A stretch of DNA of 40,197 nt, from contig JBBHKE010003233.1 of NCBI GenBank assembly GCA_037447655.1, positions 1-40,197 of the forward strand, read 5' to 3'. The notes under the pieces were generated by a model. That model made no database searches. It saw nothing but the letters and a program-made list of their open reading frames with translations, and was not told where the DNA came from. Position 1 is the first letter of the stretch. Each line of letters begins with the position of its first letter. Below are positions 11,631 to 21,283 of the stretch, piece after piece. The translations under genes and the position numbers were made by a program. The stretch is from Zygnema cylindricum. Lineage: Eukaryota; Streptophyta; Zygnematophyceae; Zygnematales; Zygnemataceae.

Positions 11631-12734
11631 TCCACCGTAAGCTCATTTCTGTCTTCGTGGATTTCGACCTCGTTTTTCGCCTCCAACTCCTCATCTAAAA
11701 GGAGCTCATCGTCCTCGTCCTCGGATTCCGCCTCATGTACCTGTGTCACAAGGGTCTTTTTTTTTCCTCTCGAGGTACCACCTGTCTGCCCCTCCTTTAA
11801 CCGAAGCTCGGTTAGCTTAGTGCACTGTGCCATAGGGTGTCCTGGTTTCTTACAAAAATGACATAAACCTTTAGGAGCCCTTGGTCCAAACTCGTCGGTC
11901 TGATTTTTTTGCTCCCTCCCCCCATAGTTTCCGACCGGTTTCCGAAATCCTTGTTCCTCCAATCGGTCGCAATTGCCAACGCTTGGCCACTCTTTCCTCC
12001 CCTTCGGATCTCAATCGTATTCTCCCGAACGAGAATCATCCCTACCACTGAGTTCCATATCCATCTTGAGTCCGGCAAGTCCTGCACACGGTTGACTATG
12101 TTCTCAAACTTATCGGGTAACTTCATCATAAACAATTAACCTTTTCTTTTTCACTAAAATCTTTTCCCGCACTCTCTAGCTCCATGAAGAGTGTAGCAAG
12201 CTCATTGCAAAAATCTAACATCTTCCCCCCTTTGTATACATACTCCTTAACTCTTTGAGAAGTCAACCGTTGTTGCTGAATCGTACCACTTCGGTACATC
12301 TCTATGAGAGCCATCCAAAGATCGGATGCTCTTTCTGCCTGCAAATGAGGACATGCAAGTCCTTGAGTGAGATGGCGTAGGATGAAGTGCTTTGCCGCCA
12401 TATTGTTAAAGTCCTAGGTTTCAGTATCATTCTCCTCGTTCCTCGGAATAGGTGACATGAATGCCGAACCAGTTGCTATTGGTGTGGTCGTCTCCTTCTC
12501 CTTTCTTTTGTCCACCACCTCTCCTTCCTTTGTTTCCTCCGTTGAAGGTGGATCCTCTTTCCTGGTGAATCTGCTTCCTCCAAACCCTGGAGGGATTCCA
12601 AGACTTGATGGACGCCCCAACCTTCCACTCACTATCCCCCAAAACCTTTTTTCGCATAGAGCTCCTATCATCATACTTTCCCAGTATATGAAGCCAGTTC
12701 CATTAAAGATTGGTACCCTAGAGGGTGTGCCCAT
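11627..12734 (-). pseudogene. Copia-2 gag (broken)
   Basis: The likely start ATG is 12734..12732, inside the primer binding site and eight codons into an ORF that begins in the LTR. The N-terminal part has the Copia gag pattern PIFNGTGFIYWESMMIG. The UBN2-like domain is at 12126..12401. The nucleocapsid zinc knuckle CHFCKKPGHPMAQC (CX2CX4HX4C) is near 11850, followed by an acidic tail. Damage: one stop near 12414, and frameshifts near 12130, 11960 and 11630. Confidence 0.9.
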
Positions 12735-12738
12735 AACC
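12725..12738 (-). other. Copia-2 primer binding site (initiator tRNA-Met anticodon arm)
   Basis: The plus strand reads GTGTGCCCATAACC and touches the 5' LTR at 12739. It matches the anticodon arm of plant initiator tRNA-Met (GTGGGCCCATAACC) with one mismatch. It does not match the usual plant Copia site, which is complementary to the tRNA 3' end. Confidence 0.75.
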
Positions 12739-13809
12739 TGTAACTCTGAGACCTCCATAAGTCCTCAGAGTGGACAGCTTCTAAGAAGCCTCTAAAATAA
12801 CCCTGACCCCTTTGTGTTTCAGCAAGAACAACTGCCACCCTGGCTGACAATAACTCTGACCACCTTCACTCGTGTAAAGGCAAGACTCCCCTGAGTCAAT
12901 AACAAAAAGAATCTCTGAATTTTCTCCCCTGAACAGTAAGTTATTGAGGTCCAAAGTTGACCTTTTTGTATATAAGCCCTTTGGGAGAGAGGTTCCTATC
13001 TCCTAATTTTTCTAAGTCCTATCTCTCTCACAGACTCTATCTACTGATGTACGGAGCCAATCAAATTACACCTCCGTACACAAAAGTGCAGTTGCCGGTG
13101 TACTTTCTGTACTAACACTGTACCACATGGCCTAAAAGTCGACACATGTCATATCCGGATTCGGTGCCGTAATCCCCGGAGATACCGTGATCCAACGCAA
13201 TTTTGCCATGTGTCATCCGATGTGGCGATGACCATAAACCGCCGAAATCCTATTCCGCGATCTCGGCGTTCATTTTGGCCGTCCGATCAAATTCCCATTT
13301 AATCGTAGCCGTAATAAATACCTGCGCGGTATTCGTTTCGCTAAAGAAACAAATGCGCGGTATTCGTTTCTTATCCGTACCGCAAACCATACTTTTACAT
13401 TACTATATCTATGTATCTCGTAAATAGTTTCAGTTAAACGAATTATCCTACGTGGTAAAGTTTAATTAAATATCAAACCCTATATTATGTATCGTAGCAT
13501 CTAGAGTTAACGGTTAAGGGTACTAGCTATTGGCAACTTACCGTATGTTAGGTACTTGGATCAAATCCTTGTGGGAACATATATCTTTTTGCTAAATAAA
13601 CCCCTATTGATAAATAAACTAATATATATTTCCCGTAAACCTCTGGATAGCCTAGGTAGCCATGGCTCTAGCTTCCTCTCGAATTTCTCAGTGACTGCGA
13701 CAAGTTTGAGAGTTAGGAGAGAGAAGTTAGAGGTAGACTGCCTCGGCTTCTTTCTATATTTCTATTTAGACGAAGAAAATACTTTAAAAACGGACCATTA
13801 ATTTATACA
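12739..13809 (-). repeat. Copia-2 5' LTR
   Basis: 1071 bp, TG...CA, paired with 7098..8166. It is 5' because the gag coding region and the primer binding site are next to its low-coordinate edge. Confidence 0.93.
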
Positions 13810-15846
13810 ACTCTCTCCTAGTGTTCGGTTCAGCCTCTCAGCTACCCTATTTTGTTCCGGGTTATAAGGTAGAGTTTTCTTGTGCTAAACTCCCTCATCT
13901 CTCAAGTATTCCTCAAACTGGTTAGAGGTATATTTTCTCCCATTATCACTCTTTATTCTCTTAATGGGAGTTCCATGCAACTTCTCACTCCAGGCTTTAT
14001 ATTCTTTGAAGTAAGTTGGTGTTTTAGACTTTGTTTTTAGGAAGTAGACTCTAAAGTATCTAAACCAGTCATCGGTTATTAGCAACATAAACCTCTTACC
14101 TCCGACAGAAGGTACTTTTGCAAGTCCCTTGATATCTGTGTGGACTAGATCTAGTACTTTCACACCCCTATATGTGGCGGCTTTGGGAAAAAGGAGTCTG
14201 TGAGCCTTACTTTGAGCACAGCCACTACAATCATCAACCATTTTACTATCCCCAAACTGAATGCCTTCTACTACACTAAGCTTCTCCATTTCCCTCATCC
14301 TATCAAAATGCACATGCCCCATCCGCTTGTGCCAAATCATCAACTTTGAAACACCAACATAACAAACATTCTTCTTTACATTACTCAGCTTAAGCATAAA
14401 CATTCTTTAGCTAACCTTATCTGTCATGAAGTAGACTTCATACTTAGCTGTAAAGACTCCCTTCCTAGTTTAGCTATCAAACTGTTTGTCATCTAACACA
14501 GACGTAGAGATAAGATTTTTGCTAAGCTCAGGAATATAAAGTACATCTGAGAATGTGAGTATAGAAGTCTTACCCTCCACTAAGACTTTCAGATATATCG
14601 ATCCCACTAGATCTGTAGTAACTACTCTCCCATCCCCATACTCTATCTCTACAGTATGGATCTTTCTTATCTTAGAAAAGAGATGCTTATCACGACACAT
14701 ATGCATAGATGCACCTGAGCCAATGATCCATCCTTCCTGTGGAGCTTCCCGAATTGCTCCGAGAGCACACTTCTGTTTTCGAGGGATATCCTTCTCCTCC
14801 GGCCTCTCGTCAAGAAGAAGCTCCCCATCCTCCACCTCAGAGGACTCGTCCTCGGTCTCCCTTTTCACCTTTGTGACGACAAGTGCTTTCTTCTTCCCTC
14901 CGAAAAAACCCCCTCCACGGTTCTTTTGGAGCCTCAGCTCCGGCAGCTTGACACAATCGGCTATCAAGTGTCCCAACTTTTTGCAAAAGTTACAAAGACC
15001 CTTTAGGGGGCCTCGGTCCTCCAGACTGATCTCTCTCTCCCTTAAACAGTTTCTTCGGATCCTTCTCCCATCGATTTGCTCCTGCAGCTTCAGCTTGGAT
15101 GCTTTTTCCCCCTCTTCTAATCTCCATTGTGTTCTCTTCCACCAATATCATCCGGACCACCATGTTCCATTTCCATAAACTATCAGTCATTTCATGTACT
15201 CGGTACACTATGTTTTCATACTCGTCGGATAACTTCATGATGAGAGTGTTAACTTTCATCTTCATTGTACCTGTCTACCCGACACTCTCGATCTCCATAT
15301 ACAAACAAGAGAGATCATTACAGTAGTCTAACATCTTTCCCCCTTTGTACGTGTAATTCCCTAACTTTTGCTCAACCAACTGGAGCTCCTGAATAGTGCC
15401 ACCTCTATAAATCTCCACCAAACTCACCCACAACTCTCGGGCCTTGTAAGTGTGAAGGTGGGGGGTTGCCAAAGCATAAGTGAGGTGTCTTAGAATGAAG
15501 TTTTTGACAGCCATGTTGGTGTCTTCTTATAGTTGCGTATCCTTCTCCGCGATCTTCACGGCTGCCGCTCCGGGTGCCGTGACAATAGGAGTAAGAGGTG
15601 TCTCCTTCTCTTTTCCCTTTTCGGACATCTGCCTCTTTTGCTAAAGCGGATCTTGCTGCAGAAAACCTTATTCCACCAAACCCAGGTAGAGTTACCAAAC
15701 CCAGGTGGAGTTCCCTGAGGTGGACGTTTCACTTGTCCACTGACAATACCCCAGTATCGTTTTTCGCACAAAGCCCCAATCATCATGGCTTCCCAATAGA
15801 TGAAACCATATCCATTAAAGATGGGCACCCTAGAGCGTGGGCCCAT
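13810..15846 (-). pseudogene. Copia-1 gag, protease and first half of integrase (broken)
   Basis: From the ATG at 15846..15844 in the primer binding site: gag start PIFNGYGFIYWEAMMIG, the UBN2-like domain at 15275..15514, and a zinc knuckle CNFCKKLGHLIADC near 14980. The protease motif reads GSGASMHM at about 14720, with G in place of the catalytic D. The integrase follows with WHKRMGH, DCSGCAQSK, LITDDW and KSDNGRKY. It stops at 13810 where Copia-2 is inserted and resumes at 7097. Several frameshifts and stops are present, for example near 15660, 15270, 14985, 14460 and 13885. Confidence 0.92.
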
Positions 15847-15850
15847 AACC
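15837..15850 (-). other. Copia-1 primer binding site (initiator tRNA-Met anticodon arm)
   Basis: The plus strand reads GTGGGCCCATAACC and touches the LTR at 15851. I recall the plant initiator tRNA-Met anticodon arm as having exactly this 14-base stretch (about nucleotides 27..40, anticodon CAT inside), which would let an internally cleaved tRNA prime. The minus-strand ATG inside it is the first gag codon. Confidence 0.82.
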
Positions 15851-16825
15851 TGCAATTATGTGTCCTCTATTGGACTACACAATTCAGGAAGCCTCTAGAT
15901 AGTTTTAGACTAACCTAATTTCAATCACAACCACTGTTGCCTTGTCAAACAAGTTGACAATCTGACTGCACCCCTGTGCGGTGTGGACTCCCCTGAGTCC
16001 GTAGCAAAAAGAATCACTGAAAACGGCCAACCACGCGATAAATAATGAGGTGGCAAATATGTCAATTTATACAAACTCTCAAAGATAGAGGTCACTATTT
16101 ACCAAAAATACTAAGTCCTAATTCCCTCTCACAACCCCTATCTACTGCAGTAAGAAACAATCAGGTAACTGTACAGTACATAAAAGTACTACTGGCGATG
16201 TACTTTCTGTACGTCCTGTGTACGACAAGGCCATTAAGTGGACGCGTGTCCACATTTTACATGTCCAAAAGTTCCTCGAAATTCTCGCGACCAAATGTTA
16301 TCTCTCCACGTGGCGCCAGGTCATGCCACGTCACAAAAACGCCAAAGTGACCATTCCGGGATTCTGTTGGTGATATGCGTCGTTGATAAAAAGTGGCGAT
16401 TCAATGTCAACCGTTGAAACAAATGTACGATTCATTTATTTCGTGCGGAATCATGTTTTCACTGTATATTAACAGTTCTATGTCCCTTCTTTTATATTTC
16501 TGTTAAACGAATTCAAGATCTTAACAGTGTTTATACAATTATCACCCCCCATCTAATGTATCGAACTTCAACGATAGACTGGTTAAAGCTTACTGCTACG
16601 CCTTGCTCTGCCGGTCGGAGGTTCGAGTCCTGCCGGACTCAACTTGTTGTTGAGAGTGACTTAAGTCACTCGTTAGTCCTACCTAATGGGGTTGAGGCAG
16701 TCATGGCTCCACTACTCTCTCTCTCCTTCAGTGACTACAACAAGTATGGGGGAGAGGAAAGAGGTGGAGACAGACTGCTTGCATTTAGACTTAGAAAATA
16801 CTTAATAAATCTAGTAATTTCAACA
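15851..16825 (-). repeat. Copia-1 5' LTR
   Basis: 975 bp, TG...CA, paired with 3829..4799. It contains the better preserved antisense tRNA-like segment at 16575..16641. The primer binding site is immediately next to it. Confidence 0.93.
16575..16641 (+). other. tRNA-like segment with a consensus B box inside the Copia-1 LTR, antisense
   Basis: GGTTCGAGTCC at 16620..16630 is a perfect polymerase III B box, within a T-arm-like GGAGG-TTCGAGT-CCTGC hairpin. Upstream at tRNA-like spacing is TAGACTGGTTAAAGC (16575..16589), which resembles an A box/D arm. No acceptor stem pairs, so this is a tRNA-derived promoter-like remnant and not a tRNA gene. The 3' LTR keeps the first half (about 4550..4592) but lacks the B box. 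Confidence 0.5.
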
Positions 16826-17779
16826 AACGTAGCGTTGTACTGCTAAGCTGCAAGTGTACGAAGAAATCACAAAATTGTAGAGTACAATTTGCGTCATCCT
16901 CGAACTTCGGATGTACGAAAAGTTGTTGTTTTGTGTTTTTTCGACCCACTATCATGTCATCTTCAAACTTATCTTAAAACACATCAGCGATGTGTTTTAA
17001 CTAAAGTAGAACCACCTTCACAAATAGAAAAAGTTTTTCTCAAGTGTGAAAAGTTTTCATAAGAAAGAAAAAGTACGATGTTGTTTTTTTTTGTTCGCTT
17101 GTATCTTGTACGCTTTTATTTTTAAGGGGTCTCATGGCCGCAATGACATTTCACGGAAAGGTGAAAAATCTGTGAAGGCGCCACTGCAACTCGCCTCTCA
17201 CCTTGCTCACCTAACCTCTCCTTCACTCCAAACTTCACTACTTAGCCACACCAATGGAGGAAGGCACAATGTTGAGGGCGGCCGCACGTGTGCGAGCCAC
17301 GTCACGCTGGGAAGAATCCAACAAACGCGCCCAAAAAATATTTTTTTTTTATTTTGCGGGGGTCTCAAAAAATCTACGTCCATTCATGGCGACCGGACAG
17401 GATAGGCAAACGCAAAAGCATTTTGTTCAACCATGTCTGGACGGCTATACGTCTACGATGTCACGCAAAGACATGCGACGTACCTAAACATTTCAAAAAT
17501 TAGGATGTGTCTTGCGACGCTCCAAAATTAAAGTGTGTCAAGAGAGATTGTAGACGTTGACACCCGTCGCGGGCATTGTCGACGTATACAATCGTCACAC
17601 CCGTAAGTAACATACACATTGGGACACTCGAAAAATGTGTACGGAGAATCTGCGCTAAAATACAAAGCAAGTTCGCTAAGTTACAATTACATAAGGCCGA
17701 TTTAAAGTTGAAGGGTCAAAAGTTCAAAACGTAGGGGCACGGATGTAGTGTTATTAACACTAACATGTGATTCACGGTG

Positions 17780-19452
17780 TACTGCCGGTTTCCCCAATGA
17801 CGAAACGTCCTGGAAATGGAACTATTTGTGGAAACCTCTCCTTTGTTGTTTCAGATAACGCTAAAATCTAGTGGATAAAGAGACAAATTTCCAGGGTGTA
17901 TCAAATGTTCTATACGGCTGTTTGAGTGCTGTTGCGTCCGTTGTACGGATTCGTATTTTTGCGTTTTCAGGGGCAGCCTGGGGGAAAGTTTTCTGGTTGA
18001 CTGGAATTTCGTTACACGCGCAGGTAGAGGTCCCGATAGTGGGGGGGGTCCGGTGACACGTGCGACAAACATTGCTTTAGATTCGAAAAAACGACAAAGA
18101 ACCTGGAGCTTGCCGTACAGTTTCGAAATATTGTCCGTACATTTTCTGTTCAGGAGCTCGAGACAACTTTCTGTCAATCGCGAATTGACGAAAGTAGAGA
18201 GAATGGAAACACGTGGCGTGTGTCATGCCACTTGTGTGACATGCATCACGCTTGGTTATGCGCTGAGAAATGAATCGAAAAAAAAAAATTGTCGTCCGAT
18301 TGAAGTTCCCTAATGTTTTTGTCTTTTTTTTTCTGTTAAAAATCTTTTTTTTATGACGCACAGCTGGTCAAGTGGAAACAGTGGTTCGCTTTTTTTTAGT
18401 TTTTGTGGGTTTTTGTATTTCTCTTTTTTTGGGCGCTTCCCAGGTGGTTTTTAAACATGAGTTCAGTTATTTGTCGTATACCTTTGGACAACGGGATAAA
18501 AAGTAAACCTTCTGGAGGTTGGAAGTACACAACCAGACAAAAGTAGTACGTCAATAGCATTTTTAGGTACTGTCTGACGAACAAACTTCAGCAGATAAAA
18601 ACTATAAAGAAAAAAAAACAGAAAAACTCAAAAACATGCATCATCAGACATCTTAACTTTATCGTAGAGACGCCAAAATTGACTCCAGTTGGATAACGTC
18701 AAAATGAAGACCTTTGAATATCCCAACGAAAGAAGATATCTAACCGTCAAAACTCGACACGTGGTCTTTTGAGATTCTCCACCGTCGACTTAAACTGGTT
18801 CGGTTTTTTTATTACTTCGTACGGTTCGTACTCATATCCACTAGTCACAGCAACGCTCCAGATTTACTGTCCTCTTAACCTACGGACAGATTTAGCACAA
18901 ATATTTATTTTCGCTGCCCGTCCATATTTCTGCTGATTGTACCTGCTCGTCACATGACGTCACAGGAGGAGATTTGTCCTGTCACAGAAACCGACTCGAA
19001 AAAAAACATTGAAACCTTGGAGCGGAAAATCGCACTGAATTTAAATTCCGCAGTTGGCATCCAGCTAAGCGGAGTCATCCGTTTCAATTAAATTCCGTAT
19101 TTTTCAATAGCCTGTCCGTACAGGATAGGAGATGACAGGGCGGGCATTCTTCAGATTTCCTCTGACAAAAACCTTCTTGGGATCCCCGACCAGAAGAAAA
19201 AACAAGAAAAGCGCAGGAGAATTCAGAGATCTTCAGACATCCGTACATCAATGGATTGTTGTACATGACTCTGTCAGAAACGAGATCTCGAGAAATTTAT
19301 GCTGCCTTTCGGTACCGCATTACAAATATTAATGATTTTAATTAATGATTTTTTAATGATTTTTTTGGTAATTAAAGTCAGGGACATCTTGAATACTTTT
19401 CTGGAGTAGCGACAAAATGAACCTCCCTCAAAAATAATTAACGATGTTAATT
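17780..19452 (+). repeat. Repeat R, left arm, second part
   Basis: Aligns in the same orientation with copy b (about 23664..25425) and inverted with 29881..31536. Landmarks in all three are GGTTTCCCCAATGA, GGGGCAGCCTGGGG, GAACCTCCCTC and the block around CATGCATCATCAG. Poly-T/A tracts differ in length. No conserved reading frame is visible. Confidence 0.82.
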
Positions 19453-19750
19453 TAGTGTTGTGTATCGGTAAGTTTTTGCAGATAATCGATATTATCGGTT
19501 TTTCATCGCAAAAACACCGGCACCGATAACTATGGGCGATAATAGTACAGTTTAGTCCGTACATCTATACAGATTGCTGTCCATACTAAAATCCTGTTTT
19601 ACAGAGTACGATAAAAATTGTCATACGTGTCATGTCACGCTATATACAATCAATAACATAATACAATATATTAGAAAGTACAATTATATAGCGTACTATA
19701 TTTATTTATTTTTTCTACTTATCGCCGATAAGGAATTTGTTGGTCTCGGA
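19453..19750 (+). mobile_element. hAT-like TAGTGTTG element, left-arm copy (truncated)
   Basis: Begins TAGTGTTGTGTATCGGTAAG and matches, inverted, most of the element at 29483..29880 in the right arm at the same position of repeat R. Its far end is cut off by another terminus at 19751 and then the gap. Copy b lacks it (site near 25425). Confidence 0.75.
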
Positions 19751-19767
19751 CATAGCTCAAAAGTAGG
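19751..19767 (+). mobile_element. CATAG-family MITE, fourth copy, only the terminus
   Basis: CATAGCTCAAAAGTAGG differs by one base from the 17 bp TIR of the other three copies, and stops at the N run. The sequence after the gap does not look like the rest of this MITE. Confidence 0.65.
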
Positions 19768-19777
19768 NNNNNNNNNN
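19768..19777. other. Assembly gap (10 N)
   Basis: Ten ambiguous bases, the only ones in the window. A fixed number of ten suggests a placeholder of unknown true length. It lies inside a repeat family that occurs at least three more times here. Confidence 0.95.
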
Positions 19778-21117
19778 TCTGTACTGAAACTATAACAAGA
19801 GGGGGAGAGAGGGGGAGAGGGAGAGAGGGAGAGAGGAGACCAGTTTTGGGTCGGGAGTGAGAGAGCAGAACATAGGCAGAGCTGATGTCAGTTTGCGGAA
19901 CTGAGATGGTAATAAGGGTGGCAGAGGGAGGAGATGGAAAAGAAGGGACGTTTGTTATTATGATTATTATCTGGGGAAGTAAAAGTGAGGGGAGAGAGAG
20001 GGGATGGACGTGAGGGAGGTGGGAAGGGGGAAGAAGGGTTAGAATTCTGAATTTGGTCAGTCGATGTTGATATTTAGGGAGTTGAATTTAGACTAACTAT
20101 ACTGAAGTCCACTTGGCTATAACTCAATCAGCAAAATTCAAATGGGAAACAATATCAAAGTCATGTCTTTATGCAGATTTTGTCATTTTTTTTTTCAATA
20201 CTGTGTTCTACTTCCATTTTTTTACACTCTTTTAAGAGTTGGAAAAGAGTTAGGAAACATTCATTCAAAAAACAGCAAATACCACATTTCAAAAACTAAA
20301 AATGAAGAAAAACATATGCCAAATTCAAAATAGTGTCATTGAAAGAAAAGGATTACAGGAATGCTTCTAAAACTAAAAAAGTGGACAGGAAAAAGAAGAT
20401 ATTCCAATATTCCGAAGAAGGACGAAACAGAAAAATTGAGTGAATAAAAATAATTTAAGCATGAATAAAAAGTGAAACCAATGAAGAAACAAAAATATAA
20501 AATAAAGGGTTTAACACAGTATAAAACCTTACAAAATGGCCAATGTTCAACCAAAATACAAGGCTGGAAGTAAACCAAATCCCGAGAAAAAACTAAAAAT
20601 AAAATCCATCAAAAAACTACACAAGAAGACAAAGTAGAGAAAATATCCGAAGATTGTTGCCACCGCATATTATTAAAAAAAGCTTTTCATGCCCAAAAAT
20701 GAAGCATGTGTACAATTTTGACATTAAAATCTTATTGGAATCAATGAGTGATCCTCCTACCCCTACACTCCCTTCCACTCCCTTGTTCTCTCTCTCCTCT
20801 CCCTCTACTCTATATCCTGGTTCAATTTTTTCTCATATCTTACAAAACAGAATTTCTAATAAAAACGAAACCAAGTAGGCAAATTTCTTTCCACTTTTGA
20901 ACCATCCACACTAAAATGTAAAATTCTGAAATGTAAAAATTTTAACTGGAGGTGTCACCTCTATTTCCTCTTTGTCACTACACTCCGGTACCATTTTTCT
21001 AATCCTTATGGTACAAACTTAAATACAACTGACTTAATTTTTCTCACTTCTACGAGAGGGAGAAGCATACAGAAACTAAAAAATTAAGTTTTTTGAAAGA
21101 AAAATAAGTCAGCTAAA
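19778..21117. other. Gene-flanking DNA with a GA-rich microsatellite
   Basis: Starts with a (GGGAGA)-type purine tract (about 19799..19850), then AT-rich DNA with no recognisable domain, TIR or similarity to the repeats on either side. It is unique within the window and lies 3' of the host gene. Short ORFs here are low-complexity. Confidence 0.6.
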
Positions 21118-21283
21118 TCACACAATAACACAGTTACTTGTAAAAGTAAGTTTATCCTCGGAGAATTTTTCAACCTCGGACTGATACAAAATCAAAAAAA
21201 AAGTAGTTTCTGCTTCCTTTTTCCAATTCATAAAAAAAAAAAAAATAACTCGACAGAAATTCGAAAGCTTTCCGAAAAAACTT

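Larger units (their letters stand above)
7098..13809 (-). mobile_element. Copia-2: Ty1/Copia retrotransposon nested in Copia-1
   Basis: LTRs of 1069 and 1071 bp (7098..8166, 12739..13809), TG...CA. The target duplication is 5 bp with one mismatch: ACTAT at 7093..7097 and ACTCT at 13810..13814. Removing it rejoins the Copia-1 integrase just after its NRTL motif. The coding regions run on the minus strand in Copia order and resemble Copia-1 closely in protein sequence, so the two are related families. Its LTR pair looks less diverged than that of Copia-1, as expected for the later insertion. Confidence 0.95.
3829..16825 (-). mobile_element. Copia-1: complete but decayed Ty1/Copia LTR retrotransposon
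   Basis: LTRs of 971 and 975 bp (3829..4799 and 15851..16825), each TG...CA, bound an internal region coding on the minus strand in the order gag, protease, integrase, RT, RNase H, which is the Copia order. The 5 bp target duplication AACGT lies at 3824..3828 and 16826..16830. The right-arm copy of element D has the empty site at 33674..33678. Another Copia element (7098..13809) is inserted in the integrase region; without it the element is about 6.3 kb. LTR differences, frameshifts, stops and a changed protease motif mark an old inactive copy. Confidence 0.95.
3257..17779 (+). mobile_element. Element D, left copy: TA-flanked TIR transposon split by Copia-1
   Basis: The ends are CACCGTGAATC (3257 onward) and GATTCACGGTG (to 17779), and similarity between the ends continues for roughly 25 bp. 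Both ends are flanked by TA (3255..3256 and 17780..17781); because the flank reads GTAC, a 4 bp duplication cannot be excluded. Copy b of repeat R has the uninterrupted site (TA at 23664..23665). Without Copia-1 the element is about 1.5 kb, the same as the right-arm copy without its insertions. No transposase is visible. Superfamily is uncertain: TA duplication suggests Tc1/mariner-like, but the TIR is not a standard one. Confidence 0.82.

Noticed and set aside
16575-16641. Functional tRNA gene
   Set aside because: B box and T arm are good, but no acceptor stem or convincing anticodon arm pairs; kept only as tRNA-like.
3257-17779. Element D as a CACTA transposon
   Set aside because: Ends start CACCG rather than CACTA, and the duplication is TA or GTAC, not 3 bp.
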